The notes under the pieces were generated by a model. That model was not told where the DNA came from. It searched no databases and was given only the letters and a program-made list of their open reading frames with translations. A stretch of DNA of 64,000 nucleotides from Pontibacillus marinus BH030004 = DSM 16465 (GTDB lineage Bacteria; Bacillota; Bacilli; Bacillales; BH030062). A program made the translations under genes and the position numbers. The DNA lies in contig NZ_AULJ01000020.1 in NCBI RefSeq assembly GCF_000425225.1, positions 33,516 to 97,515 of the forward strand. Reading direction: 5' to 3'. This document shows positions 1 to 8,310 of the stretch, piece after piece. Each line of letters starts with the position of its first letter. Positions within the stretch are counted from its first letter, which is position 1.

Positions 1-144
1 TATTTACTAAAATATCTTACGTAAAAGTGACAATGTTTGTTTAACGACTTCGCCCAGATATGAGTGTAAATACAAAAAAAGGCTATCAATAAAATTTAAT
101 AGTCGTAATCCTTATACAAGGTATTCTCTTCTGCTTCTTCTTTC

Positions 145-173
145 TTGCATTTTTCCTATACAAGGCTTATAAT
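145..173 (+). promoter_or_regulatory. sigma-A type promoter for the arsR-rnz-aldehyde dehydrogenase genes
   Basis: TTGCAT at 145-150 and a perfect TATAAT at 168-173 are separated by 17 bases, and lie 45 bases upstream of the first start codon. The three following genes are only about 10 bases apart, so one transcript probably covers all of them. Confidence 0.65.
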
Positions 174-217
174 TCGTTTAAAAATTTAAACCGATAAACC
201 GAGGAAGGGTACATAGA

Positions 218-520
218 ATGTCTGATCAATTTGAAGAGTTATTACGGTTAAACACCGCCACTTTCCATGCCCTTGGTGATACAGCTCGACAAGATATACT
301 TTTGTTACTCGAGAAGCACAAACAATTGAATGTTACGGAGATTGCTGAACACTCTCCCCTCTCTCGTCCAGCTGTTTCCCATCATCTAAAGATACTAAGG
401 GAAGCTGGAATTGTATCTACGATTAAACAAGGAACTAAACGGTATTATTATGTATCAATAGAGTCTAATATCGACTTATTAAAAAAGTTAATTAATGAAA
501 TTGAGGCATGCATAAAATAG
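218..520 (+). CDS. ArsR/SmtB-family winged-helix regulator
   Basis: This 100-residue protein is a small DNA-binding repressor-type regulator. The winged-helix core runs from about residue 12 to 85, with a recognition helix around [12 protein letters not shown] (about residues 49-60) and a wing at GTKRYYYV. There is no ELCVCDL-type cysteine pair in the helix preceding recognition, so it is unlikely to sense metals through the classical alpha-3 site; its signal is unknown. It stands first, 10 bases ahead of the RNase Z gene, and may regulate its own operon. A GAGGAAGGG ribosome site precedes the ATG. The family call is firm, the function is not. Confidence 0.85.
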   Translation: MSDQFEELLRLNTATFHALGDTARQDILLLLEKHKQLNVTEIAEHSPLSRPAVSHHLKILREAGIVSTIKQGTKRYYYVSIESNIDLLKKLINEIEACIK

Positions 521-530
521 GAGGCTCAAC

Positions 531-1448
531 ATGGATTTATATTTTTTAGGGACTGGAGCCGGGGTACCCTCTAAACAACGTAACGTCTCCTCCATTGCCC
601 TACAATTACTTCAAGAGCGAGGAAGTACATGGCTATTTGATTGCGGAGAGTCCACACAACATCAAATCCTACATACGAATATAAGACCCAGACGTATAGA
701 AAAAATATTCATTACTCATTTACATGGAGACCATATCTTTGGGTTACCAGGTTTACTAGGCAGTCGTTCATTTCAAGGAGGAGACACACCTTTAACCGTA
801 TATGGTCCAAAAGGTATTCAAGCCTATTTGGAAACATCTTTAAGTGTTAGTGGTACAAAACTAGCCTATGATCTACAAATTATTGAGGTTGAAGAAGGAA
901 CAATTTATGAGGATAACCAACTAACAGTACGTTGCTTTGCTTTAGAGCACGGAATGCCTAGTTTTGGTTTCTGTGTACAAGAGCACGATAAACCAGGGGA
1001 ATTACTGGTCGATCGTTTAAAAGAAATGGGTGTACAACCTGGCCCAATCTATCAAAAGATTAAAGAACAACCTAGTGTTATTTTGGAATCAGGTAAGGAA
1101 ATTCACCGTAAAGATTTTGTAGGGAAGCCTAAAAAAGGGCGAAAGGTATGTATTTTAGGAGATACACGCTACAAGGAGCACTTAAAGTCTAATGTTAAAG
1201 ATGCTGATGTACTCGTCCATGAGGCAACATTTGCAAGCGAAGATGAGAAGAATGCTTATAATTTCTTCCACTCTACAACAAAGCAAGCTGCTCAATTAGC
1301 CAAAGATGCAAATGTACAAAGGCTGATCTTAACTCATATTTCATCTCGTTATCAAAACGAGGCTGTTGATCAACTGATGCATGAAGCTAAAGAGGTCTTT
1401 TCAAATAGCGAGATTGCTTATGACTTTTTCCAAACTCAAATTTTATAG
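531..1448 (+). CDS. rnz: ribonuclease Z (tRNA 3' processing endonuclease)
   Basis: A cytoplasmic zinc-dependent beta-lactamase-fold enzyme that cuts the 3' trailer of tRNA precursors lacking an encoded CCA. The metal motif THLHGDH sits near residues 62-68, the N-terminal FLGTGAG strand is typical, and later ligands appear in GDTRY (about 212) and in the LTHISSRY histidine motif near the C-terminus (about 267). Length (305 residues) agrees with B. subtilis RNase Z. A GGAGG site precedes the ATG, 10 bases after the regulator gene, so the two are probably co-transcribed. Confidence 0.95.
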   Translation: MDLYFLGTGAGVPSKQRNVSSIALQLLQERGSTWLFDCGESTQHQILHTNIRPRRIEKIFITHLHGDHIFGLPGLLGSRSFQGGDTPLTVYGPKGIQAYLETSLSVSGTKLAYDLQIIEVEEGTIYEDNQLTVRCFALEHGMPSFGFCVQEHDKPGELLVDRLKEMGVQPGPIYQKIKEQPSVILESGKEIHRKDFVGKPKKGRKVCILGDTRYKEHLKSNVKDADVLVHEATFASEDEKNAYNFFHSTTKQAAQLAKDANVQRLILTHISSRYQNEAVDQLMHEAKEVFSNSEIAYDFFQTQIL

Positions 1449-1457
1449 GAGGATGTT

Positions 1458-2825
1458 ATGAATATCCCTCAACTTGTAAATACACAAAGAGCGTATTATC
1501 ACAAGGACCTAACACGACCTTTTGATTTTCGGAAAGAACAATTACTAAAGCTGAAGAAAATGATCCAACAGAACGAAACAGATATCATTCAAGCTCTGAA
1601 AGCTGACTTAAATAAATCAGAATTTGAAAGCTATACTTCTGAAATTGGTTTCTTGTATGCCGAAATTAACCTTATATTGAAAGAACTTAAAACCTGGATG
1701 AAACCGACTAAGGTTAAGACACCTACATCTCATCTCGGTTCAAAAAGTTATATATACAAAGAACCCTATGGTGTAAGTCTTATTATCGCTCCTTGGAATT
1801 ATCCTTTCCACCTTGCCTTAGCTCCTGTAATTGGTGCTATTGCTGGCGGAAACACAATCATCCTAAAGCCATCTGAACTTACCCCATCCATTTCGAATTT
1901 GTTAAATAGGCTTATATCAAAAACCTTTGATCAAGAGTATTTTGCAGTTGTAGAAGGAGCAGTTGAAGAGAGCCAGGAGCTAATAGAGCAGCAAGTTGAC
2001 CTTATCTTTTTCACTGGAAGCGTACCTGTAGGCAAGATTGTCATGGAAAAAGCGAGTCAAAACCTCACCCCTATCCTATTAGAATTGGGTGGCAAAAGCC
2101 CTGTTATTGTTGATGAAAAAGCTAATCTGGATCTCGCTGCGAAGCGAATCGTGTGGGGAAAATATACTAACGCAGGCCAAACGTGTATCGCTCCTGATTA
2201 CTTATATGTACACCGTAATGTGAAACCTGAACTTTTATCAAAAATGAAGCAATATATTAAAGAGATGTATAGTGAAACCCCATTATTAAATGAAGAATAT
2301 ACGCATATTGTGAACCATCGACATTTCAAGCGATTAACACCTTACTTGTCTGAAGGAGAAATTGTAATAGGCGGAGGCATAGACGAAGAAAACAAGATTA
2401 TAGAGCCTACCATACTAGATCATATAACATGGGAGGACTCTGTCATGCAGGAGGAAATTTTTGGACCGATTCTCCCTGTTCTTACCTATGATGATATCGA
2501 TGAAGTCATTTCACAAGTTCGCTCGAATGAAAAGCCTCTAGCATTCTATTATTTTTCTGAAGATCAGCAGAACCAAGAATATGTACTAAATCATATCCCA
2601 TTTGGTGGCGGATGTATTAATGATACGTTATTTCACGTAGCAAACCCCTACCTCCCTTTTGGCGGCGTAGGACATAGCGGGATTGGAAAATACCATGGGA
2701 AGGCTAGTTTTGATGCATTCACAAATGCAAAGAGCATAGTGAAACAAACAACGAAATTCGATTTTTCTTTTCGTTATCCAAATACCAAAAATGGCCTAAC
2801 TATTATTAAACGATTATTGAAATAA
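1458..2825 (+). CDS. aldehyde dehydrogenase (NAD(P)-dependent, YwdH-like)
   Basis: Oxidises an aldehyde to its acid. The 455-residue length and absence of an extended N-terminus place it with the short class-3-like fatty/aromatic aldehyde dehydrogenases. Visible elements are APWNYPF (about 110-117, cofactor domain), FTGS (about 182), the general-base glutamate in LELGGKSP (about 210) and the catalytic cysteine in NAGQTCIAPD (about 244). The C-terminal tail is basic and hydrophobic, which may attach it to membrane as in related fatty-aldehyde enzymes (inference). It follows rnz by 9 bases. The substrate is not determinable here. Confidence 0.9.
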   Translation: MNIPQLVNTQRAYYHKDLTRPFDFRKEQLLKLKKMIQQNETDIIQALKADLNKSEFESYTSEIGFLYAEINLILKELKTWMKPTKVKTPTSHLGSKSYIYKEPYGVSLIIAPWNYPFHLALAPVIGAIAGGNTIILKPSELTPSISNLLNRLISKTFDQEYFAVVEGAVEESQELIEQQVDLIFFTGSVPVGKIVMEKASQNLTPILLELGGKSPVIVDEKANLDLAAKRIVWGKYTNAGQTCIAPDYLYVHRNVKPELLSKMKQYIKEMYSETPLLNEEYTHIVNHRHFKRLTPYLSEGEIVIGGGIDEENKIIEPTILDHITWEDSVMQEEIFGPILPVLTYDDIDEVISQVRSNEKPLAFYYFSEDQQNQEYVLNHIPFGGGCINDTLFHVANPYLPFGGVGHSGIGKYHGKASFDAFTNAKSIVKQTTKFDFSFRYPNTKNGLTIIKRLLK

Positions 2826-2832
2826 CACATTA

Positions 2833-2869
2833 TAAAAAGTGCCTGGAAGCGTCCATTTTTCCAGGCACT
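2833..2869 (-). terminator. hairpin between convergent genes
   Basis: AGTGCCTGG (2838-2846) pairs with CCAGGCACT (2861-2869). The T-rich tail is on the minus strand side, so it best serves the coat protein gene, while the stem may also stop the plus-strand operon. Confidence 0.7.
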
Positions 2870-2925
2870 ACTATTAAAAAGGGGAAATGGCATTTATAAA
2901 AAAAGGGAAACGACGATTAAAACGC

Positions 2926-3480
2926 TTATTCTGCTTTCATACCCATAGCGTTCATTAAGTTACTGTCACCACGAAACGCATTGATAACCTCTAATCCTTC
3001 ACTCACTTCATTATCAGAAGCATTTAAAGCATTTACAGGATGGAAACATGTGATTCCAGTGAAACAACTTAGATCTACTTCCACACACACACCTGTACGA
3101 CGGAAGTTTTCAAATCTTAATAAGCTTGAATCACATCTCACTGGAATAAGAAGTTCAAGAATCGCACAGCACTTTGTGTCTTCCTTAATCTTTTTCACAC
3201 GGAAAAACGGTGAAGGGATTGGTCCACTACAACCATCACTGAAACGTTTTACTCCCCACCCAAAGTAAGGTAGTAAGCCAGCGAATGTATTCTCACATCC
3301 ACATAAGAGCATAAACGGGATCGTATCTGCTCCATTACCACCAGTTGGCGATACTAGGTCACGAATAGATTGTTCACATGAACCACTATCACAACAGTTG
3401 TTATCAACTGCGTCCTGAGCATCGGCAATACGACGGACTTTGTCACAAACACATTGCTCTTTTTTGCATTTACAACTCAT
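2926..3480 (-). CDS. cotZ: spore coat protein of the CotY/CotZ family
   Basis: A cysteine-rich protein of the spore crust/outer coat that forms disulfide-linked assemblies. The 184 residues begin with a cluster of cysteines (CKCKKEQCVC at about 3-12, then NNCCDSGSCE), followed by the family's PFMLLCGCENTF and FFRVKKI blocks, and RTGVCVEVDLSCFTGITCF near residues 129-147. It is slightly longer than B. subtilis CotY/CotZ. An AAGGAG site precedes the ATG. It stands alone, which differs from the cotVWXYZ cluster. Assignment to CotZ rather than CotY is not certain. Confidence 0.85.
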   Translation of the reverse strand: MSCKCKKEQCVCDKVRRIADAQDAVDNNCCDSGSCEQSIRDLVSPTGGNGADTIPFMLLCGCENTFAGLLPYFGWGVKRFSDGCSGPIPSPFFRVKKIKEDTKCCAILELLIPVRCDSSLLRFENFRRTGVCVEVDLSCFTGITCFHPVNALNASDNEVSEGLEVINAFRGDSNLMNAMGMKAE

Positions 3481-3523
3481 CTTTTCACAACTCCTTTTCT
3501 TCAGATTACCCGTAGGTAGTAAT

Positions 3524-3552
3524 AGAGTATGTGATGTGACCGGAATAGTATG
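3524..3552 (-). promoter_or_regulatory. possible sigma-K type promoter elements for the coat gene
   Basis: Read on the minus strand, CATACTAT (3545-3552) and CATACTCT (3524-3531) both fit the CATANNNT -10 pattern of mother-cell sigma factors and lie 44-70 bases upstream of the coat gene. Their -35 partner is poorly defined, so this is suggestive only. Confidence 0.35.
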
Positions 3553-3628
3553 GGGGTTTGTCTCTAGTAAGTTTAATTGTACCTTTGTCCATGAGAAAGA
3601 TTCACTAGTTTCCTAAAAAACACTCATT

Positions 3629-4126
3629 CTAAGATTTTTCTCTGATATACACATGATTACAATGGATTGCATCTCCTAATGTAATAATCCCATAAGAGTA
3701 GTAAGGTAACTTTCTTTTATCTGTTAACGATCCAGGATTAAACATTAGCGTCTTGTTATACCAACGAGTAAGTGGTAAATGTGAATGACCAAAAATGATC
3801 AAATCAACCTCTTCTTCATGAAAAGCTTCTATGACCCGTTTTTCTGTTGTTTTCTTTTCCCCATGACCATGCACAACACCAATGCGATACCCTTGAAATT
3901 CTAGAATAATTTTATCCTTCATAATCTCTGTTATTTCTTCTCCATCTACATTTCCATAAACACCATAGACTTCAGCATATTTCGATAATTCATTGTGTAA
4001 ATCAATCGAACTCCAGTCTCCAGCATGTATTATTGCATCAGTATCCTCAAGATCCGCTAGGACCTGTCTAGGTAATCCACTCCCCTTCTTAGGCATATGG
4101 GTATCAGATAAAACCACGATTTTCAT
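3629..4126 (-). CDS. YsnB-type metallophosphoesterase
   Basis: Member of the MJ0936/YfcE phosphodiesterase family (calcineurin-like fold, two metal ions, cytoplasmic). Metal-binding motifs are in order: SDTHMP (residues 7-12), HAGDWSS (35-41), YGNVDGEE (57-64), VVHGHGEK (83-90) and GHSHLPL (113-119). The length of 165 residues is normal for the family. Physiological substrate unknown. It is a single gene divergent from the histidine phosphatase. Confidence 0.9.
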   Translation of the reverse strand: MKIVVLSDTHMPKKGSGLPRQVLADLEDTDAIIHAGDWSSIDLHNELSKYAEVYGVYGNVDGEEITEIMKDKIILEFQGYRIGVVHGHGEKKTTEKRVIEAFHEEEVDLIIFGHSHLPLTRWYNKTLMFNPGSLTDKRKLPYYSYGIITLGDAIHCNHVYIREKS

Positions 4127-4248
4127 AACATATCTCTCCTTCTACATGACCTTTAATTGATTTGAATGGTTTTCTTTATTATAAAAAAGGAAATATAATA
4201 AAAGAGACCACTTATACCTTGCTACTTATTTCGAAAGGATTGAGAAAT

Positions 4249-4839
4249 ATAACAACTTTATGCTTAGTAAGACACGGTGAAACGGATTGGAATAGACAAA
4301 GAAGATTACAAGGACAAGAAGATATACCTCTAAATGAATTAGGCAGAAAACAAGCACACGAAAGTGGGAAACACCTTAAACATGAATACTGGGATGGAAT
4401 TGTATCCAGTCCCCTATCAAGAGCATACGAAACAGCTGAGATTATCCAAAAACACTTGGATCAAACACTTACCATTCAAACGCTCGATGAGTTTAAAGAG
4501 CGAGCTTTTGGAGAAGCATCTGGTTTAACGTTTCAAGAGTTACATGAAAAATACCCTGATCGCAATTATTCTGGTCAAGAAGAATGGGAAGAATTTAAAA
4601 CAAGAGTCTTCAGTGGACTTGAGAAAATTCAAAATGATTTTAAAGGAAAAAAGATTCTGTTAGTCGCTCATGGAGCTGTAATTAATTGCATGTTAAGTGT
4701 TCTTTCTAATGGTGAAGTTGGCTCTGGAAAAACAAAACTCATTAATGCGTGTATAAGTAACTTAGAACACATCGATGATATGTGGAACATCAAAAGCTAT
4801 AACGAGACTAGTCATCTTTCTCAATTCCAATCGCATTAG
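4249..4839 (+). CDS. histidine phosphatase (phosphoglycerate-mutase-like, PhoE type) with apparent ATA start
   Basis: The catalytic motif LVRHGETDW lies at residues 5-13 counted from the ATA codon, with the second catalytic histidine in LLVAHGAVI and a SPLSRAYETA block between. These enzymes dephosphorylate small phospho-metabolites through a phosphohistidine. Family members normally open with a Met-Thr-Thr-type residue run just before this motif. Here that position is ATA (4249-4251), nine bases after AAAGGA (4234-4239). An in-frame TTG at 4240 touches the ribosome site, and one at 4162 has no ribosome site and would add 29 unrelated residues. A start at 4249 gives 196 residues, the family's normal length. 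A sequencing error or an alternative TTG start remain possible. Confidence 0.85.
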   Translation: MTTLCLVRHGETDWNRQRRLQGQEDIPLNELGRKQAHESGKHLKHEYWDGIVSSPLSRAYETAEIIQKHLDQTLTIQTLDEFKERAFGEASGLTFQELHEKYPDRNYSGQEEWEEFKTRVFSGLEKIQNDFKGKKILLVAHGAVINCMLSVLSNGEVGSGKTKLINACISNLEHIDDMWNIKSYNETSHLSQFQSH

Positions 4840-4860
4840 AATGTAGAGAGGAAGATTCAA

Positions 4861-5307
4861 ATGAAAAGGATGATTTTACTCTTATTGAGTGTAATCATGA
4901 TCTCAATTCCCTTAGGCTGTAGTGTTCAGTCTCAACAACCATTTTCTAAAATGGAGATTACCAAGGCTGATCAAAACATTAAACAGTTTATTGCCCAGAT
5001 ACAGGATAAAGGGGTTTACTTATTTGGTGATCAGCTTGATTCAGACCAATATTATGTATTGTTAGATGGCGTAGATCGAAATAACAATGACGAACACAGT
5101 TACTTTTCCAACGTTTACACGGAGATCAAAGATGGCACTTTAAATATATTTTATTCCCAATCCACCCAAAGTCAAAATGGCGATAAACAACTTCTGTTTA
5201 AAATTGATAAAAAACAATTCAATGATGACTACGATAACATTAAGCTTTTTAAAAACAATAAAGGAACAGCATTCACCTCTATTGTCGTACAGAATAATAC
5301 ACCATAA
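4861..5307 (+). CDS. small lipoprotein of unknown function
   Basis: A 148-residue protein with a lipoprotein signal: positive start, hydrophobic stretch, then the lipobox IPLGC with the lipidated cysteine at residue 20. The mature part is polar and rich in Asp, Asn and Gln, and carries no motif I recognise. It would be anchored on the outer face of the membrane. It lies 21 bases downstream of the histidine phosphatase with a GAGAGGAAG site and shares its transcript, ending at the terminator at 5316. Confidence 0.75.
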   Translation: MKRMILLLLSVIMISIPLGCSVQSQQPFSKMEITKADQNIKQFIAQIQDKGVYLFGDQLDSDQYYVLLDGVDRNNNDEHSYFSNVYTEIKDGTLNIFYSQSTQSQNGDKQLLFKIDKKQFNDDYDNIKLFKNNKGTAFTSIVVQNNTP

Positions 5308-5315
5308 CCCCCATT

Positions 5316-5350
5316 AACACATTGCTATATAAAGTAATGTGTTCTTTTTT
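5316..5350 (+). terminator. rho-independent terminator after the lipoprotein gene
   Basis: AACACATT (5316-5323) pairs with AATGTGTT (5336-5343), followed by a run of six T. Confidence 0.85.
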
Positions 5351-5406
5351 GTATTAAAATTACCTTTTTATCAAAAACTAAACAAAAAACAAGGAGGTTA
5401 TCGCTC

Positions 5407-5658
5407 ATGTCACAGCCTTATTTATGTCCAAATTGTAAAACAAACCGTACAAGATTCAACCTGATTGAACAGGTTTCAAAACCAATTAAAATGGATCCTC
5501 AAACGGGTGAAACTGTGGAAGAATACACGAATGATAACTTAAGTCCGATGCATATGAAATATAATGGAAGCGAATTACGTGTTCAATGCGCTGCATGTGG
5601 TGTTATTGAAGATGAAATTACATTTATTAAACGTGCTCAGTTAAATCAGAGTGTTTAA
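5407..5658 (+). CDS. small conserved zinc-ribbon protein
   Basis: An 83-residue cytoplasmic protein with two cysteine knuckles, CPNC (residues 7-10) and CAAC (61-64), which together look like a treble-clef or zinc-ribbon site. There is no catalytic motif. A strong AAGGAGG site precedes the ATG. The function is unknown; a nucleic-acid or protein-binding role is only a guess from the fold. Confidence 0.75.
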   Translation: MSQPYLCPNCKTNRTRFNLIEQVSKPIKMDPQTGETVEEYTNDNLSPMHMKYNGSELRVQCAACGVIEDEITFIKRAQLNQSV

Positions 5659-5667
5659 TTAAATAAA

Positions 5668-5693
5668 GAGGTGATGTTATCAAACGTCACCTC
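5668..5693. terminator. hairpin after the zinc-ribbon gene
   Basis: GAGGTGA (5668-5674) pairs with TCACCTC (5687-5693). The following bases are CCTCCC rather than T-rich, so it may be a weak terminator or RNA-stability hairpin. Confidence 0.4.
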
Positions 5694-5849
5694 CCTCCCA
5701 ACTACCTCATCTTAAATCACCTCCTGCCCCAATAACAGAAGACACTAATTCGAGGCATTGATTTTTCCGAGCCATGCCCTTTCCTTTTAAATCTATCATC
5801 CTACTGTGCTAGAATGATGATAACTCCTATAAGAAAGGATGATGATCTA

Positions 5850-6209
5850 ATGAAACAACTAGTATTTATCCAAACAGGAATGGGTGTTGATGTACACGGT
5901 CAAAATGTAACAAAGGCCTCTGTACGAGCTATTAAAAATGCAATTCATTCAAATTCCATGCCTGGTATTCGTGAAAGTCTACCTGAAAAATCCTTAGATA
6001 ACATGAAAGTTAATATTAAACTAGCAGTACCTCGTGATAAGGAACTGCTTGACTACGAAGAAGTTAAAGAAACGATTCCATATGGTCATAAATCCGTAGA
6101 AGTAATAGATGGTGGAATGGCAACGACAAGTGGAATCGAGCTTGAAGATAAAGATGATAAAAATGACCTTATGTATATCGTAAATGCTTCAGTAGAAGTA
6201 GGTTACTAA
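5850..6209 (+). CDS. Lin0512-family small protein
   Basis: A 119-residue conserved protein of the Lin0512/TIGR02058 type. Recognisable are the opening strand FIQTGMGVDVHGQ, the block NAIHSNSMPGI and the later IDGGMATTSGI. The start at 5850 is chosen because AAAGGATGATG lies just upstream and the protein then begins as the family does; an ATG at 5814 would add twelve residues without a ribosome site. No biochemical role is established. It is followed at once by its own terminator. Confidence 0.8.
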   Translation: MKQLVFIQTGMGVDVHGQNVTKASVRAIKNAIHSNSMPGIRESLPEKSLDNMKVNIKLAVPRDKELLDYEEVKETIPYGHKSVEVIDGGMATTSGIELEDKDDKNDLMYIVNASVEVGY

Positions 6210-6235
6210 AACTCCTACAAATGTGGGAGTTTTGA
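6208..6235 (+). terminator. terminator after the Lin0512-family gene
   Basis: AAAACTCC (6208-6215) pairs with GGAGTTTT (6226-6233); the stem begins at the stop codon. Confidence 0.7.
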
Positions 6236-6290
6236 AAATATAAACTTTGATAAAATAATTTCGAAACTCCCATATGAAAGGGTTGATCAA

Positions 6291-6905
6291 ATGTTTAAGA
6301 AAGTGGCATCTGATGCACTAGGTTTAAGTGATGTCGGTAAAGTTATTAAGCGAGAAGATTTTGATAAAGTTGATGCTGATGACTATGTCATGCATGAAGA
6401 CGATGAACAAATCTTCTTTCTAATAAAGTCTCAAGCTGATGAGTATTGCTTTACAAATAAAGCTCTTATTCATGTAGACGGAGAAAGTGCTGCAAGTAAA
6501 AAACGTACATTACGTCGGTATGACTATTACAGACACACCATTTCTAACGTTGAACTTGAAACGGCTGGGACTGTCGATATTGATGTGGAAATCAAGTTCT
6601 CTTTAGGAAACACACAGTTCTCCATTGATGTACACAAAAACCATTTGGAAGAATTAAAAGACCTTTATAAGGCTCTATTAAAAATTGCTGAAATTGAACG
6701 AGATAATGATATTTATCTTAACTTCTCAAAACAAAGCATTGATTATGCATCAAATACACTGAACCGAACGGAGGCTACTGAATCTAGCCTTTCTGAAGAA
6801 TTCAAAGCTATGAACCAACATGCTTTCTCATGGTTGATGGAAAACAAAGAGAAGTACACCGTTAAAGACTTTGGTTATGTATTTGAGCGCTATATTAATA
6901 ACTAA
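6291..6905 (+). CDS. bacterial PH-domain protein (YvbH-like)
   Basis: A 204-residue soluble protein. The first ~130 residues form a bacterial pleckstrin-homology domain, with the strand motifs EQIFFLIKSQADEYCFTNKAL and RRYDYYRHTISNVELET; the rest is a helical oligomerisation region as in B. subtilis YvbH. No transmembrane segment or signal peptide. Its role is unknown. It has its own AAAGGG ribosome site and ends at a clear terminator, so it is monocistronic. Confidence 0.8.
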   Translation: MFKKVASDALGLSDVGKVIKREDFDKVDADDYVMHEDDEQIFFLIKSQADEYCFTNKALIHVDGESAASKKRTLRRYDYYRHTISNVELETAGTVDIDVEIKFSLGNTQFSIDVHKNHLEELKDLYKALLKIAEIERDNDIYLNFSKQSIDYASNTLNRTEATESSLSEEFKAMNQHAFSWLMENKEKYTVKDFGYVFERYINN

Positions 6906-6915
6906 AACCATTATG

Positions 6916-6946
6916 ATCCTGGCCTTTTAATGGCCAGGATTTTTAA
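6916..6946 (+). terminator. terminator after the YvbH-like gene
   Basis: ATCCTGGCC (6916-6924) and GGCCAGGAT (6932-6940) form a nine-pair stem with a seven-base loop, followed by TTTTT. Confidence 0.9.
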
Positions 6947-6949
6947 ATA

Positions 6950-6977
6950 TTGACTTTGAATACATATATGTTATGAT
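6950..6977 (+). promoter_or_regulatory. promoter of an orphan transcript
   Basis: TTGACT (6950-6955), 16 bases, TATGAT (6972-6977). It starts immediately after the preceding terminator and points into a region with no open reading frame of note. Confidence 0.65.
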
Positions 6978-6983
6978 GGTATA

Positions 6984-7314
6984 TAGTGCTTTTAAACGAG
7001 GAACGTTAGAGGCATGGGTAAAACCCGGTATTAAGCATATTCATATTGAATTTTTTACGGTAAAATCATCTGGCATCCTGTGAAAACATTAAAACTGTTC
7101 CTTATTTTCACTGGCACGACCGAGGAGTCGTAAGGATGAAAGAGAGGTAGGGCTTTCATTATTTAAGGTTTTCTTAGCGAAGCACAGAGATCTACCGCGG
7201 CAGCAATAAATAGATAGCGGAGACAACCGCTAATAGATAATAACAAACATGATTTGAAGTAAAACCATATGAATGAACCATAAGGCGAATCCGTTTATCG
7301 GGTTCGCCTTTTCC
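6984..7314 (+). ncRNA. candidate stand-alone structured RNA, about 330 nt
   Basis: Between two convergent genes lies a promoter (6950-6977), about 300 bases with no reading frame longer than a few codons, and a strong terminator (7282-7314). Several local stems are visible: AGGAAC/GTTCCT bracketing the first ~100 bases, CGAC/GTCG near 7110-7125, ATGAAAG/CTTTCAT near 7136-7160 and TAGCGG/CCGCTA near 7214-7231. I compared it by eye with RNase P, SRP RNA, tmRNA, T-box and common riboswitch signatures and found no match. There is no co-directional gene downstream, so a riboswitch is unlikely; a trans-acting small RNA or housekeeping-type RNA is the better guess. Confidence 0.5.
7282..7314. terminator. 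strong bidirectional terminator
   Basis: AAGGCGAATCCG (7282-7293) pairs fully, with one G-U pair, to CGGGTTCGCCTT (7299-7310), followed by TTTT on the plus strand. It ends the orphan transcript and may also serve the minus-strand DUF421 gene. Confidence 0.85.
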
Positions 7315-7328
7315 AATTTCACAGGATC

Positions 7329-8051
7329 TTAATGGTCAATCGGTGGTACATCCTTTGGGTTAAATTCTTTTAAGGAAACCAATAACTCGTCTTTTTCATT
7401 CACAGAGGCAAAAAATACTCTTTTTACATCGGGAATATGTTTTTTCGTTAACTCTTCTCTTAACCATGATTCATTTCTTCGTATATGCCTCAATAAATTA
7501 TATTGAATTTCTCCATCTAAAATAACAGGTATATCATAACTATGCTGAGGAACTTGAACGTTCATATCCTCTCTTAAAACCCCTTCTTTTAAAGGATTTA
7601 ACCGAACAGACATCTTGCCATTAGCCTCAATAACTGCCATTTCTACATCATTAATATTAAATACATCTTTCTCTCGAAGCATTTGTAGAATATTATCAAT
7701 GGAATAATTTATTCTCTTCAGGTTATTCATGAGAAATTGACCATTGTAAATGACAATGGTGGGTTCAAATGTAAATAACCGTCCTATTTTTCTGTTATTC
7801 ATTTTGAGAAATATAATGAACTTCTGTAAAAGAGCAATAGCTATAATGGCAACTACGGTATGAATATGATTAATTTTCGGGTCTGCGATATCCGCTCCAA
7901 CAACAGATCCCAAAACAAGTACTACAAGAAAATCAAAAACCGGTAATTCTCCTATCGATCGTTTCCCCATAAACAATCCCATCATAAGTAGCAAGGGTAA
8001 AATGGTTACAATTCTACCTAAAACGACCAGGGAATCTGTTAATTGTGACAT
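7329..8051 (-). CDS. DUF421 (YetF/YcaP-like) membrane protein
   Basis: A 240-residue protein with three N-terminal transmembrane helices (about residues 10-28, 38-54 and 64-82), the family block GKRSIGELPVFDFLVVLVLGSVVGADIA split across helices one and two, and a C-terminal cytoplasmic domain with the ILQMLREKDVFNINDVEMAVIEANG signature of YetF-type proteins. Function is unknown in the family; several B. subtilis members are linked to sporulation or stress. It appears monocistronic. Confidence 0.85.
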   Translation of the reverse strand: MSQLTDSLVVLGRIVTILPLLLMMGLFMGKRSIGELPVFDFLVVLVLGSVVGADIADPKINHIHTVVAIIAIALLQKFIIFLKMNNRKIGRLFTFEPTIVIYNGQFLMNNLKRINYSIDNILQMLREKDVFNINDVEMAVIEANGKMSVRLNPLKEGVLREDMNVQVPQHSYDIPVILDGEIQYNLLRHIRRNESWLREELTKKHIPDVKRVFFASVNEKDELLVSLKEFNPKDVPPIDH

Positions 8052-8090
8052 CTATACTCCACTCCTGTTTATAAACAAAATATAATGCTA

Positions 8091-8130
8091 AAAAAGGCGA
8101 ATCAATCATGGATAATGACTCGCCTCTTTA
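8091..8130 (-). terminator. terminator of the two small genes 8135-8577
   Basis: On the minus strand AGGCGA pairs with TCGCCT with partial pairing inside the loop, followed by six T. Confidence 0.7.
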
Positions 8131-8134
8131 CTCA

Positions 8135-8302
8135 CTATTTATTAAATTTAGAAACATCTAGAGCAATTGTATTATTGTTATTGTATTGCTCTGCAAGACG
8201 TTCTGCTTCCTCTGCTTTTTCTTCCTCAACATGCTGTCCTGAATATGACTCAACTCTAGCTTCATTCATTTCCTTTACTTCACGATCCCTCTTCATACTC
8301 AT
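8135..8302 (-). CDS. short acidic hydrophilic protein, 55 residues
   Basis: An excellent GGAGGTCA site stands directly before ATGAGTATG. The product is highly charged, with a Glu-rich centre and an Asn run near residue 43 ending in ALDVSKFNK. It has no cysteine, membrane segment or known domain. The composition and size resemble the small hydrophilic proteins made late in sporulation in Bacillaceae, but I cannot assign a family. It begins nine bases after the stop of the gene at 8311-8577 and ends at a shared terminator. Confidence 0.6.
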   Translation of the reverse strand: MSMKRDREVKEMNEARVESYSGQHVEEEKAEEAERLAEQYNNNNTIALDVSKFNK

Positions 8303-8310
8303 TGACCTCC

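Noticed and set aside
7160..7250. ACCGCGG near a hairpin that could be a T-box antiterminator
   Set aside because: The invariant TGG before NACCGCG is absent and there is no co-directional aminoacyl-tRNA synthetase or amino acid gene downstream.
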